From: an uncultured Roseivirga sp.
Lineage (GTDB): Bacteria > Bacteroidota > Bacteroidia > Cytophagales > Cyclobacteriaceae
Length of the DNA: 64,000 nucleotides
Direction of reading: 5' to 3'
NCBI GenBank assembly: GCA_947493005.1
Contig: CANLOY010000003.1
Span: 620,001-684,000, forward strand
How positions within the stretch are numbered: position 1 is the stretch's first letter; every line of letters starts with the position of its first letter. The position numbers and the translations under genes are program-made. Below, one piece after another: positions 26,696 through 34,654 of this stretch. The notes beneath the pieces are model-generated. The model saw nothing but the letters and a program-made list of their open reading frames with translations. It had not been told where the DNA came from and ran no database searches.

Positions 26696-27293
26696 TATCG
26701 TTGTACTTGTCGACTTTAAACATTGACCCAGAATAAGTCAATTGATATAGACATAGGTTAGTATGCTCGAACATATCCATACATCTAAGTGGGTAGTTCA
26801 GCATTACTGAGAGCATTACTCTCATGGCCCTACCGTGCATACAAATAAGAATCTGATCCTCTTCTTGCTGTTTAAGAATATGATCTAAAGCTCTTCGTAT
26901 TCTTTCAGCAACTTGTTCTGGGTTCTCCCCTCCTTCAATAGCTACATCAGTCTTTCCTGCTCTCCAGGAATCAAGCATTTGATGATAGTAAGCATCGCCT
27001 TCCTCATCTACGGGAATTCCCTCTCGCTTACCCCAACTAATCTCATTCAAGTCACTTAATATCTCATAAGGAAGCGACCTGTCAAGAAATGATTGAACGG
27101 ATTGGTGAGTCCTTTTGAGAGCTGAAACATAAATCTTATCAAAATGCACATGTTGGTATGTGTTATAAAATGCATTCGCCTGGGCACGACCAGTTTCGTT
27201 CAAATCCGAATCTATTCCACTACCCTGAACCACTCCCTTTTTATTGTATTCAGTTTGTCCATGACGGATCAGGTATATTTTTTTGGTCATCAA
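26682..27293 (-). CDS. Histidine phosphatase family protein (phosphoglycerate-mutase-like)
   Basis: Cytoplasmic phosphatase of 203 residues with the catalytic RHG triad R10-H11-G12 in IYLIRHGQTEYN. The second-half motif ILICMHGRAMRVML carries the distal catalytic His, and SWGKREGIP and EGGENPEQVAERI match the cobC/GpmB-like subgroup. The substrate is unknown; this branch includes sugar-phosphate and alpha-ribazole phosphatases. Convergent and overlapping with the TPR gene; divergent from the hotdog thioesterase gene. Confidence 0.85.
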   Translation of the reverse strand: MMTKKIYLIRHGQTEYNKKGVVQGSGIDSDLNETGRAQANAFYNTYQHVHFDKIYVSALKRTHQSVQSFLDRSLPYEILSDLNEISWGKREGIPVDEEGDAYYHQMLDSWRAGKTDVAIEGGENPEQVAERIRRALDHILKQQEEDQILICMHGRAMRVMLSVMLNYPLRCMDMFEHTNLCLYQLTYSGSMFKVDKYNDISHL

Positions 27294-27300
27294 TTTCTCC

Positions 27301-27308
27301 TATTTTTG
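27301..27308 (+). promoter_or_regulatory. Possible -7 promoter element for the menaquinone operon
   Basis: TATTTTTG fits TAnnTTTG and lies 40 bp upstream of the thioesterase ATG. A TTTG at 27282-27285 could serve as the upstream element, but the 15-bp gap is shorter than usual. Confidence 0.33.
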
Positions 27309-27348
27309 CCTCGGCCAGCCGCAAAACTAAAAATTAATCGGAATTCAT

Positions 27349-27771
27349 ATGTTCATTGAGGGTGCAACTATTGAATCAATCAATCAAATGAGTAAGAATA
27401 CTCTGGTTGAGCACTTGGGAATAGAAATTACTGAGATTGGAGATGATTATCTTATGGCCAAAATGCCAGTAGATCACCGCACGCATCAACCATTGGGTTT
27501 ACTTCATGGTGGAGCTTCTGTGGCCCTGGCCGAAACCTTGGGTAGCATTTCAGCTATGCTTACCTTAAACATTAAACTTCAACATTGTGTTGGTCTGGAA
27601 ATAAGTGCCAATCACATAAAAAGTGTAAGGTCCGGTTTTGTATATGGAAAAACTTCTCCAATACATATTGGTAAACGTACTCAGGTTTGGGAAATAAGAA
27701 TAACCAACGAGGAAAAGCAATTAGTATGTATCAGTAAGATTACCATGGCAATCCTGGACAATAAAAGGTAA
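27349..27771 (+). CDS. menI: Hotdog-fold thioesterase, probably DHNA-CoA thioesterase (MenI)
   Basis: Hotdog-fold acyl-CoA thioesterase of 140 residues. The PaaI/YdiI signature GLLHGGASVALAETLGS shows His53-Gly-Gly and the candidate catalytic Glu62. In the YdiI/MenI group this enzyme releases 1,4-dihydroxy-2-naphthoate from its CoA ester in menaquinone synthesis. The assignment rests on the family motif plus its place as first gene of the menF-menD operon (its stop overlaps the menF start by one base). A general thioesterase is the alternative. Confidence 0.72.
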   Translation: MFIEGATIESINQMSKNTLVEHLGIEITEIGDDYLMAKMPVDHRTHQPLGLLHGGASVALAETLGSISAMLTLNIKLQHCVGLEISANHIKSVRSGFVYGKTSPIHIGKRTQVWEIRITNEEKQLVCISKITMAILDNKR

Positions 27772-29003
27772 TGGAAAAAGCACAACATTTAACAACACTT
27801 GATTTCGACCTTTCTTCGTTCACGAAGAAAGACCTTTTAAATGCCTCTCTGAACACAGCGTTTGACATGGACTTGCCTATTGCTATTTGGAGAATGCCAA
27901 ATCAATCGGAGATTAATCTGATCATCAGTACAGAACAGGCAAAGAACCTGGAAAAAATAGATCTTGAAGAATTGTCTGAGGGTTTTGTTTGTGCTCCTTT
28001 CAAATACGGACAAACCAAAGCTCAGTTTATAGAAGCACATTTCACCGTTTCACTTGACTTTGATGAAGCCATTTGCAATGTGAATTTTGAATCAGCTCAA
28101 GATTCTAATAAGTTGAATGAGCTAAAAAACAAATTCAGAGACTTTTTAGAGCAAAAAGTTGCGTGCCCTCCTTATCATGTCAACCCAGCCCCAGTAGATA
28201 AACAAAAGACAGACTACAAATCATTGGTTACACTTTCTGTAGAAACAATACTAGAAGGGCAATTGGACAAAGTAGTACCTGCCAGATCCAAAGCTATTGA
28301 GTTAGCAGAAGAATTCAACCCCATAGATCTATTTATGGGGCTAATTGAGAGTTATCAGAATGCCTTCGTTTCTTTCATCTCTTTACCCAATATAGGTACA
28401 TGGATTGGAGCATCTCCTGAAACTTTAATAGAAAAAGCAAGAAATGAATTCAAAACAGTGGCCTTAGCAGGTACACAACGTTTTGATGCAGACAAATCAA
28501 TAGGTGAAACAGCTTGGACTCAAAAAGAAATTGAAGAACAGGCCATGGTTAGTCGTTTTATTATTGATTGCTTTAAGAAAATCAGATTAAGGGAGTTCAA
28601 AGAAACAGGTCCAAAAACTGTAAAAGCCGGCAACCTCCTGCACCTTAAAACGACTTATCAGGTTGACACCAAAGCCACCAATTTCCCCGAGTTAGCAACC
28701 ATTATGCTCGGTTTGCTTCACCCTACTTCAGCTGTAGCAGGAATGCCAAAAGAAGCATCGTTAGACTTTCTTGAAGCCAATGAAGGGTTAGACAGAGGAT
28801 TCTTCAGTGGTTTTCTTGGCCCAGTTAACATTGAAGAAAAATCCAGCTTGTTTGTTAATCTGCGATGTATGCAATTGCTGAAAAACAAAGCGCTACTCTA
28901 CGCAGGAGCTGGTGTAACTTCAGATTCCAACCCAGAAAAGGAGTTTCAGGAAACTGAAATAAAGTTTAACACCCTTTTGAACATTCTGAATTCTTCCGAT
29001 TGA
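27771..29003 (+). CDS. menF: Isochorismate synthase (menaquinone pathway)
   Basis: Chorismate-binding enzyme of 410 residues that isomerises chorismate to isochorismate, the entry to menaquinone. C-terminal family blocks are clear: TWIGASPETLIE, TVALAGTQRFD, the QKEIEEQAMVSRFI Mg-binding region and HPTSAVAGMPKE followed by DRGFFSGFLGPV. The N-terminal third is divergent, as usual. Translation is coupled on both sides: it starts in the thioesterase stop (TAATG) and its TGA lies within the TTGA start of menD. The pathway placement separates it from siderophore-type EntC. Confidence 0.9.
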   Translation: MEKAQHLTTLDFDLSSFTKKDLLNASLNTAFDMDLPIAIWRMPNQSEINLIISTEQAKNLEKIDLEELSEGFVCAPFKYGQTKAQFIEAHFTVSLDFDEAICNVNFESAQDSNKLNELKNKFRDFLEQKVACPPYHVNPAPVDKQKTDYKSLVTLSVETILEGQLDKVVPARSKAIELAEEFNPIDLFMGLIESYQNAFVSFISLPNIGTWIGASPETLIEKARNEFKTVALAGTQRFDADKSIGETAWTQKEIEEQAMVSRFIIDCFKKIRLREFKETGPKTVKAGNLLHLKTTYQVDTKATNFPELATIMLGLLHPTSAVAGMPKEASLDFLEANEGLDRGFFSGFLGPVNIEEKSSLFVNLRCMQLLKNKALLYAGAGVTSDSNPEKEFQETEIKFNTLLNILNSSD

Positions 29004-30700
29004 TTTTAAAGCACATCAACGATATAGCCAGCATTTGCGCAGGTCATGGTATAGACACTGCCGTTGTTTCACCTGGATCCAGGTCTGCCCCACTTAGTCT
29101 AGCCTTCAATCAACATCCTGGAATTGATGTCAAAGTAATTGCAGACGAACGCTCTGCTGCTTTTATAGCAATGGGTATTGCACAGCAACAAAAGAAACCT
29201 GTAGCCCTAATTTGCACATCTGGTTCAGCCATTTACAATTATGCACCGGCTATAGCGGAAGCTTATTATCAAGAAATACCGCTATTGGTACTATCGGCTG
29301 ACAGACCTCCTGAATGGACAAACCAATATGACGGTCAAACAATACAACAATCAGGGATTTTCGGTAAACATGTGAAAGCCAGTTTCGATTTGCCAGTAGA
29401 TGTTAGTCATCCGGATGCCTTATGGCATACCAACAGAACTATCAACGAAGCTATTATTGAAGCCGTTGGTTCTCCAAATGGCCCTGTTCATGTCAATGTC
29501 CCACTTCGAGAACCATTCTACCCTGAAGAAAACGAAAAGTTAGAATTCTCTGAAGTAAGAATAATTGAGAATTTAGAAGCGGAAAAACAAATTTCTGAGC
29601 CAAACTGGACGGCATTATTAGATGAGTGGAACAATGCAAACAAACCAGTCATTATACTTGGCCAAATTGAGCCTAATAATGAATTGACTGAGACGCTCAA
29701 TTCACTAGTTGACAAAACGAATGTCATTATAATAAGCGATATCATTGGCAATCAGTACCGTGTCAAGGGAGCAATTCAACATCAGGATGCCTTTCTTCAA
29801 GGATTAAAGGATTCTGATATTGATAAACTTGTTCCTGACCTTTTGATTACTGTTGGCAAATCATTGATTTCCAAGAACCTAAAGCTATTTCTGAGGAATA
29901 GCCCTCCTGAAACTCATTGGCATATTCATCCTTCTGATCGTATTAATGATACGCTTAAGCACTTGACAAGACACATCTCGATGAACTCAATTAGTTTTTT
30001 CAGGTCTCTTGAGTCAAGATTAAGCCCAGAAAAACGCATAAATCCTGTATTTAACCAGCAATGGTTATCGCTTGAAAAAACAGCAAAAGAAAACTCCTCA
30101 AGTTTTCTTGAGAGATGCTCCTTTGGAGAGTTTCAAGCAACCTACAGCTGTTTAAAAACGCTACCAGACAATAGTCAACTTCACCTGGCCAATAGTATGT
30201 CGGTGAGATATGCCAACTTAATTGGCATTGAAGGTGATAAGCATATAGAAATCTTTGTAAACCGTGGCACAAGTGGCATAGATGGTAGTAACAGTACAGC
30301 TGTTGGTGCTACCCTTGCTCAAAACAAACTTGTTACGCTGATTACCGGTGATATGGCCTTTTTCTATGATAGAAACGCTTTCTGGCATGGGTTTGATTTA
30401 TCAAACCTTCGAATTATTATCCTTAATAATCATGGTGGCGGTATATTCAGAATGATCAAGGGACCTAAAAACCAACCAGATTATGAAAAGCTATTTGAAA
30501 CCGAACAGAAACTAACCGCTGAAAACACTTGTAGAGATTTTGGTTTTGAATACCACCCCTGCCATGAAGCACAAGACCTAAACCATGTATTGCGTGATTT
30601 CTTCAATGTCAGTGATCAATGTAAAGTATTAGAAGTTTTCTCCGATTCTAAGACCAATGAACAAATCCTAAAGGAATTTAAGAGCCAGGTACTCCACTAA
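29000..30700 (+). CDS. menD: SEPHCHC synthase (2-succinyl-5-enolpyruvyl-6-hydroxy-3-cyclohexene-1-carboxylate synthase)
   Basis: Thiamine-diphosphate enzyme of 566 residues that joins isochorismate and 2-oxoglutarate. It starts at TTG 29000, giving the classic N-terminus ILKHINDIASICAGHGIDTA followed by VVSPGSRSAPLSLAF. The conserved ThDP-binding TGDMAFFYDRNAFWHG and ILNNHGGGIF blocks lie at about 450-485. The TTGA overlap with menF implies coupling. The gene ends in a 4-bp stop/stop overlap (CTAA) with the convergent carboxypeptidase-regulatory-domain gene. Confidence 0.93.
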   Translation: MILKHINDIASICAGHGIDTAVVSPGSRSAPLSLAFNQHPGIDVKVIADERSAAFIAMGIAQQQKKPVALICTSGSAIYNYAPAIAEAYYQEIPLLVLSADRPPEWTNQYDGQTIQQSGIFGKHVKASFDLPVDVSHPDALWHTNRTINEAIIEAVGSPNGPVHVNVPLREPFYPEENEKLEFSEVRIIENLEAEKQISEPNWTALLDEWNNANKPVIILGQIEPNNELTETLNSLVDKTNVIIISDIIGNQYRVKGAIQHQDAFLQGLKDSDIDKLVPDLLITVGKSLISKNLKLFLRNSPPETHWHIHPSDRINDTLKHLTRHISMNSISFFRSLESRLSPEKRINPVFNQQWLSLEKTAKENSSSFLERCSFGEFQATYSCLKTLPDNSQLHLANSMSVRYANLIGIEGDKHIEIFVNRGTSGIDGSNSTAVGATLAQNKLVTLITGDMAFFYDRNAFWHGFDLSNLRIIILNNHGGGIFRMIKGPKNQPDYEKLFETEQKLTAENTCRDFGFEYHPCHEAQDLNHVLRDFFNVSDQCKVLEVFSDSKTNEQILKEFKSQVLH

Positions 30701-31830
30701 TCCTTTTTCTTAGGCCTATAATTTATAGGCACCATATCAGCTATTTTTTCGAAGCCCCAATAGCCTGCAGAGTAAAAAGAAGTAGGATCATAAATGTATC
30801 CACTTGGTTCAAACTCTATAGATTCATACCCTTCCATTATTGAAATCCAAGATTGTTGAGGTTTCTTGTTAATCTTGCTAATCGATGAATGCCCCAGTGA
30901 AATTCTTCTGCTCTGTGCTTCCTGGTATTCTTTAGATTCAAATTCCTTTTCGTAAGTAATGTATAGGAAGTTTTCAAAGGGAAGAGATTTTGAGATATCA
31001 TTAGAACCTTCTTTCAAAAACTGAAAAACGTTGGCATCCCTTGGGTTAATTACTCTACCAAAGCCCGAAACGTCTTTTGCTACTTGTACATAGAAACCCT
31101 CTTCTGTAAGTCTGTTTTCATAGAGAGAAGTAAAAAAGTGGATCGCTGAACCTTCATATGCCTTTCTTCGGTTCTTCTCCCACCTTGCTTTTTTATTCTT
31201 ACTGCCATCCATCTCCTCGAAAATTGTATAGCCATAATAAGTACTTAAACCAGCAGTATAATTGATAACGAATTTCTCCAGATAATACTTAACCCTGTAA
31301 CCTAGCGCTTTATTCTCAATAATTATTGGCTCCGAAGAAAATGCTTCCAGAACTACTTTCTTTTTGTCATAGAAGAAATCAATATCCTGCTCATTCAAAA
31401 TTTTACACTTTCTTGCATTTTGAGATTCTCCCAAAAAAGTGGTTCTGAACTCTTGCATATGTCTCTCCCAATCTTTGTCCTTTTTGGCACTCACCACTAC
31501 GCTTCCCAAATTTCTGGTATCAGCTTCTATGGTAATATCTAAGGTGGCAACTGGTGCCTCTCCTAGTTTAACCTGCAAAGCAAAAGTCTTGTACCCTACA
31601 AACTTCACAATCAAATCGTAAGTACCAGGTTTCGGCACTGTTAGTTTATACTCCCCATTTTCTCCACTTACTGTACCAAACGTTGTTTCTGCAAAGAAGA
31701 CGGTAGCAAAGGGCATTGGGTCATTGCTCGCCTTATCCGTAATAGTACCTGTAAGCGTAAATGACTCTTGCGAAAATCCTTCAAAGGATATCAAAGCAAA
31801 TGTTAGTAAAATGAATAGTCTTAATTTCAT
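30697..31830 (-). CDS. Exported carboxypeptidase-regulatory-like domain protein
   Basis: Exported protein of 377 residues. A signal peptide ends near ISFEGFSQ (residue 21). It is followed by a CarboxypepD_reg-like beta-sandwich (about 24-110; TLTGTITDKASNDPMPFATV, SGENGEYKLTVPKPGTYDL). This is the module found at the N-terminus of SusC/TonB receptors, here without a barrel or plug. The rest (about 110-377) is a Bacteroidota-specific domain I cannot name. It probably sits in the periplasm or on the surface. It lies between menD and menE on the opposite strand, so it is not part of the pathway. Confidence 0.72.
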   Translation of the reverse strand: MKLRLFILLTFALISFEGFSQESFTLTGTITDKASNDPMPFATVFFAETTFGTVSGENGEYKLTVPKPGTYDLIVKFVGYKTFALQVKLGEAPVATLDITIEADTRNLGSVVVSAKKDKDWERHMQEFRTTFLGESQNARKCKILNEQDIDFFYDKKKVVLEAFSSEPIIIENKALGYRVKYYLEKFVINYTAGLSTYYGYTIFEEMDGSKNKKARWEKNRRKAYEGSAIHFFTSLYENRLTEEGFYVQVAKDVSGFGRVINPRDANVFQFLKEGSNDISKSLPFENFLYITYEKEFESKEYQEAQSRRISLGHSSISKINKKPQQSWISIMEGYESIEFEPSGYIYDPTSFYSAGYWGFEKIADMVPINYRPKKKD

Positions 31831-31852
31831 TTCAAATCGTTAAACTTGGTGC

Positions 31853-32938
31853 GTGGAATGTAGCATTTTCATTAATAGTAATCGATATTCTTTAACTCAA
31901 TTTTCTGAGTTGAGGTTGAAAAAAAGTGAACTTTGGGCTTTACCTGCCCAGAACTTCATCAGGGCATGGCTAAATGGTCAAGAAGAATTTTCAATCCAAA
32001 CCTCTGGCTCTACAGGTAAACCAAAGCAAATTACGCTACATAAAAGTCAAATGATTGCCAGTGCCAATGCAACAAAGAAAGCATTAGATTTAAGTGATGG
32101 CATAACTGCACTTCTCTGTATTAATACAGCATACATTGGCGGTCAAATGATGTTGACAAGGGCCATTTTAGGCAATTGGGATATTGAATTGGTTGAACCT
32201 ACGATTGAATTCAGCAAACTAATGCAAAGTTCTTATGACTTTGCTGCTATGGTTCCACTCCAGATAGGCCAGCTTCTAAAAACTCCCGATGGCATTCATT
32301 TTTTAAATAACATTGACAAAGTAATTATTGGAGGAGCAGCCGTTTCAGAGTCACTAATGCGAGACATTTTGCCACTTACCAACCAAATGTTTCACACTTA
32401 TGGAATGACGGAGACCGTTTCGCATATAGGGCTTAAAGCCTTGAATGGGCACAAAAACTCTGACTGGTTCAAAGTAGTTGGAGATAATAAAATAAAGCTT
32501 GATCAAAGGGGATGTATCCAAATAAAGGGTTCAGTAACTAATCACAAATGGATAACCACTAATGATATTGTCGAGATTGACGAAAACAGGTTTAAGTGGA
32601 TAAGCAGAGCTGACCTTGTAGTAAACAGTGGCGGGGTAAAAATATTAATTGAGGACTTAGAGAAACGTTTTAACAAAATACTGTCTATTGAAGGAACCGA
32701 CTCCCTTGCAATATGGAAAAAGCCTCATTCAGAGCTTGGCGAACAACTGATTGGTATAAGTACAGACTCAAAAATCATTGATTATATCAAAGCTAATAAT
32801 GACAACTTTAAATCCGAACTACCAGACTACCATTTTCCTAAAGAATGGATTTATGTGAAACAATTCTTATACACTGAAAGTGGAAAACTGAATAGAAGAG
32901 CAACCTTCAAAAGTGCTACTCAAACTACTAGTTCCTGA
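31853..32938 (+). CDS. menE: o-Succinylbenzoate-CoA ligase-like AMP-binding protein (MenE)
   Basis: ANL-superfamily adenylating enzyme of 361 residues with a GTG start. Motif A (P-loop-like) is IQTSGSTGKPKQITLHKSQM; the FHTYGMTETVSHIG block is motif A5; and the hinge RADLVVNSGGVKI and a late GKLNRRATF lysine region are present. It is shorter than the usual 450-500 residues, which in my recollection is typical of Bacteroidota MenE. Proximity to menF/menD supports the o-succinylbenzoate role. The gap contains a divergent gene, so menE has its own promoter. The 3' end overlaps the XRE-S24 gene by 11 bp. Confidence 0.82.
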   Translation: MECSIFINSNRYSLTQFSELRLKKSELWALPAQNFIRAWLNGQEEFSIQTSGSTGKPKQITLHKSQMIASANATKKALDLSDGITALLCINTAYIGGQMMLTRAILGNWDIELVEPTIEFSKLMQSSYDFAAMVPLQIGQLLKTPDGIHFLNNIDKVIIGGAAVSESLMRDILPLTNQMFHTYGMTETVSHIGLKALNGHKNSDWFKVVGDNKIKLDQRGCIQIKGSVTNHKWITTNDIVEIDENRFKWISRADLVVNSGGVKILIEDLEKRFNKILSIEGTDSLAIWKKPHSELGEQLIGISTDSKIIDYIKANNDNFKSELPDYHFPKEWIYVKQFLYTESGKLNRRATFKSATQTTSS

Positions 32939-33713
32939 GTTTTATCACCTCTTTTTGAAGCTCCAGTACAATATCCTTAAGCTTATCAAAGCTCATTTCA
33001 TCTTCAGTATATTCTGGAATATCCATACTGATGTAAGCCTTGGCTTCCCAAATTTCTATCACATCAGAAGAATGAATTTTATACGGAGAGTATGCCTTGT
33101 TATCTGAAACAAGGAAAAGCTGCCCGTGCTCTTTTGTATAGTCAAATACACGCTTGTATACAATTCCATCTTCTTTAGAAAGAATTACATAACACCTGCC
33201 ATTCTTAATTTCAGATAAACTCTCCAAATATTGTCCAATTACCACTGTACCTGGTTTAATGGGAAGCATAGAATCTCCGGTTATTTCAAAAGCTCTATAG
33301 GTAGCATTTGTCGGTAAGTTCGGCAGTCGGAATTTTGGCATTTCTTCCAGATAGCTCGGATCAGAGTATCCATTCATATAGCCTGCTGAAGCTTTCTGAG
33401 GAATGAGATCGATCAGTTCATTATCTTCATTGTCTACCGTAATGGACAACACTTTGAAGTTGTCACCAGAATCAGAACTCAAAGACTCTATTTCCTCAAT
33501 ATTCATAGAAGTGAGGTTCCTTGTGAGCAAGTTGTCAACAGAAACACCAAAAACTTTAGACATATTCAGAAGGTTATTGAGGCGTGGGTCAGCTCTCCCC
33601 TCCTCATAAGCGCCAACCAACGATCGTTTGATGCTTATTTTATCTGCAAAGTCTCCTTGCGTCCAACCATGTAACTTTCGCAAATGCTTAATATTATCTG
33701 AAATAACACTCAT
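32928..33713 (-). CDS. XRE-family regulator with S24 LexA-like self-cleavage domain
   Basis: Transcription factor of 261 residues. An N-terminal lambda-repressor-type helix-turn-helix (about 5-60; TQGDFADKISIKRSLVGAYEEGR) is followed by a linker and an S24 peptidase domain (about 105-225). The self-cleavage set is intact: the scissile candidate Ala110-Gly111 in KASAGYMNG, the nucleophile Ser148 in EITGDSMLP and the general base Lys187 in GIVYKRVF. The spacing resembles LexA (Ala84-Gly85, Ser119, Lys156). Two near-identical 13-bp palindromes lie 70-103 bp upstream, between this gene and the divergent outer-membrane gene. It is not classical LexA, whose winged helix is different. Confidence 0.88.
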   Translation of the reverse strand: MSVISDNIKHLRKLHGWTQGDFADKISIKRSLVGAYEEGRADPRLNNLLNMSKVFGVSVDNLLTRNLTSMNIEEIESLSSDSGDNFKVLSITVDNEDNELIDLIPQKASAGYMNGYSDPSYLEEMPKFRLPNLPTNATYRAFEITGDSMLPIKPGTVVIGQYLESLSEIKNGRCYVILSKEDGIVYKRVFDYTKEHGQLFLVSDNKAYSPYKIHSSDVIEIWEAKAYISMDIPEYTEDEMSFDKLKDIVLELQKEVIKLRN

Positions 33714-33782
33714 AGTCCTTCGCTTATAATTTTACCTTTACATCAATACAGAACCTCAATTAGCATAAAGGTAATCAATAAA

Positions 33783-33816
33783 CTAATAATATTGGCATGT
33801 AAACTAATATTATTAG
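33783..33816. promoter_or_regulatory. Two phased 13-bp palindromic operators in a divergent promoter region
   Basis: Copy 1 is CTAATA-A-TATTGG (33783-33795) and copy 2 is CTAATA-T-TATTAG (33804-33816, perfect 6-bp arms). They start 21 bp apart, two helical turns, so they face the same side of the DNA. Together they also form an 11-bp inverted repeat. They sit between the XRE-S24 regulator and the outer-membrane barrel gene and are the natural candidates for its operators. Confidence 0.6.
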
Positions 33817-33867
33817 CTGTGTTTTTTGGCACACATTTGGCTTAAAAAAGGCCATAATGCTTCAACC

Positions 33868-34545
33868 ATGAGAACAACATTTTTACTATTCGGTCTGCTT
33901 TTCTCTTCACTTCTATTTGCTCAGAACAACTCTACAGTTGGCGTTCATTTTCATGGCTTCTTACCTACTGGCGAACTTAAAAGAGATGCCTCAGAAATAT
34001 GGGGTGGTGGTTTCGGTATGGAGGCAGCATTTCAAATCAAAGAATCCCCAATTTATCTTGGAGGAACATTAGACTTTACAAGATATGGTTCAGAAGTAAG
34101 AAAAGGCTTTCACAGTGAATCTTTACAAGATGTTCGTTTCAGGCATCACAATGAAATGGTCAGGTTAATGCCTTTTGTCAGAGTGAAACCTGAAACAGAT
34201 TCACGCTTTATGCCATATGCTGATTTTACTTTTGGTGCAGGGTATATTTATACCAGAGCAAGAGTTTACGATCGTGATATCGATGAAGTTGTGGATCAGT
34301 TCACCCAAATAGATGATTATGTGTTTACCTATGGTCTTGGAGGCGGAATTGAATACATTATAGATGAAGCGGTAAGCCTGGACTTTTTTGTAAAGTATGC
34401 TTACAGTACAAGAAGTGATTACCTTACTCCAAAAACAATCACCTACGATCCGGATATTGAAGGGTATCAACTCGATGTTCAACAGTCTCGTTTTAATGCA
34501 CTCACCTTTGGATTCGGTCTCAAAATACTAATCGGAGAATTATAA
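33868..34545 (+). CDS. Outer-membrane beta-barrel protein (OmpA/OmpX-like size)
   Basis: Exported small barrel protein. I use ATG 33868 (225 residues), because it directly begins the signal peptide MRTTFLLFGLLFSSLLFAQ; the upstream in-frame start at 33826 only adds a non-signal leader. The mature chain alternates strands and acidic loops (GAAFQIKESPIYLGGTLDF-like stretches) and ends in the strand FNALTFGFGLKILIGEL. Eight strands are plausible. Function unknown. Its promoter region holds the paired palindromes next to the XRE-S24 gene, so it is the likely regulated target. Confidence 0.72.
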   Translation: MRTTFLLFGLLFSSLLFAQNNSTVGVHFHGFLPTGELKRDASEIWGGGFGMEAAFQIKESPIYLGGTLDFTRYGSEVRKGFHSESLQDVRFRHHNEMVRLMPFVRVKPETDSRFMPYADFTFGAGYIYTRARVYDRDIDEVVDQFTQIDDYVFTYGLGGGIEYIIDEAVSLDFFVKYAYSTRSDYLTPKTITYDPDIEGYQLDVQQSRFNALTFGFGLKILIGEL

Positions 34546-34654
34546 GCTTTTGAGCAGCCATTCATAACGTCATACTCGCGTTCTTAGAATATGAATTCTC
34601 GTATTCATTTTCTTGGTATATTTTGAGGGTTAATCAATCAAAACCAAGAATCTA

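Noticed and set aside
30051-30272. Minus-strand frame inside menD
   Set aside because: It lies in the ThDP-binding half of a clear menD gene, with no independent support.
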